Positions 63,984 through 64,000 of a stretch of 64,000 bases of DNA are shown here, in pieces. How positions within the stretch are numbered: position 1 is the stretch's first letter; each line of letters begins with the position of its first letter. A model generated the notes under the pieces. It saw nothing but the letters and a program-made list of their open reading frames with translations. It did no database searches and was not told the origin of the DNA. Source of the stretch: UBA1926 sp036732005. Lineage in GTDB: Bacteria; Planctomycetota; Phycisphaerae; Phycisphaerales; UBA1924. Location: NCBI GenBank assembly GCA_036732005.1, contig DAINDF010000008.1, forward strand, positions 102,612-166,611, in the 5' to 3' direction. The position numbers were made by a program, and so were the translations under genes.

Positions 63984-64000
63984 GGTCTCCGACCGGGTCG

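Larger units (their letters stand above)
62634..64000. mobile_element. Left end of a second tRNA-Ser island (runs out of window)
   Basis: A second att copy followed 43 bp later by the 3' end of a tyrosine integrase gene, the usual layout at the left end of a tRNA-targeted island. The far boundary is outside the window, so its extent is unknown. Confidence 0.55.

Overview
The window is about 64 kb of GC-rich DNA from a Gram-negative bacterium. It looks like a member of the Planctomycetota, probably of the Phycisphaerae type. The grounds are very high GC, LpxA (lipid A), two PEP-CTERM-like proteins ending in Pro-Ala-Pro plus a hydrophobic stretch and Arg-Arg-Arg-Arg, a GH10-like pseudoenzyme, GYF/SHOCT and DUF1080-kinase architectures, and an rpoZ-coaC pair. 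The lineage is inferred from gene content only.

Layout, 1-40.4 kb (chromosomal backbone): the 5' part of mfd, a ComEA-like helix-hairpin-helix protein and a GH10-like pseudoenzyme on the minus strand; purC; a six-gene minus-strand operon of three SPFH-domain membrane proteins followed by an ABC exporter (ATPase and permease) and a large exported protein; a second ABC-2 permease; lipB; an lpxA / metallo-hydrolase / methyltransferase cluster; rsfS-aroB; a ParA ATPase fused to a glycogen-binding (CBM48) domain with a degenerate ParA-like partner; an ArnT-like glycosyltransferase; pgk; an ATP synthase cluster that holds the Fo genes plus atpH but stops at a strong terminator before any other F1 gene; alaS with a foreign-looking 72-residue insertion; a PEP-CTERM protein; three copies of a ~160-bp palindromic repeat; a GT2 glycosyltransferase; a Dps protein; small conserved proteins; rpoZ; coaC; and tRNA-Ser(CGA).

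Layout, 40.5-62.65 kb (genomic island): the 3' end of tRNA-Ser(CGA) is repeated exactly (17 bp) at 62634-62650, so this 22-kb block is a tRNA-targeted island. Its cargo falls into modules: (i) ECF sigma factor, small putative anti-sigma, tiny zinc ribbon and a beta-propeller secreted protein; (ii) a GYF/SHOCT/zinc-finger membrane protein and a Ser/Thr kinase with a DUF1080-like outer domain; (iii) an excisionase-tyrosine integrase module flanked by two paralogous genes of unknown function; (iv) a large serine recombinase with small coupled upstream ORFs; (v) a defence block, hsdM-hsdS-(DUF91/DUF5655-like nuclease)-(HNH nuclease)-hsdR, largely translationally coupled, then a frameshifted type III methylase remnant on the other strand and an OLD-family ATPase-TOPRIM nuclease.

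Layout, 62.65 kb to the end: a second tyrosine integrase lies just beyond the second att copy, which suggests that another island sits in tandem at the same tRNA gene and runs out of the window. The strongest candidate for an undescribed system is the five-gene type I-like restriction operon carrying two extra nucleases inside it. The SPFH trio with ABC exporter and the ParA-CBM48 pair are further candidates.
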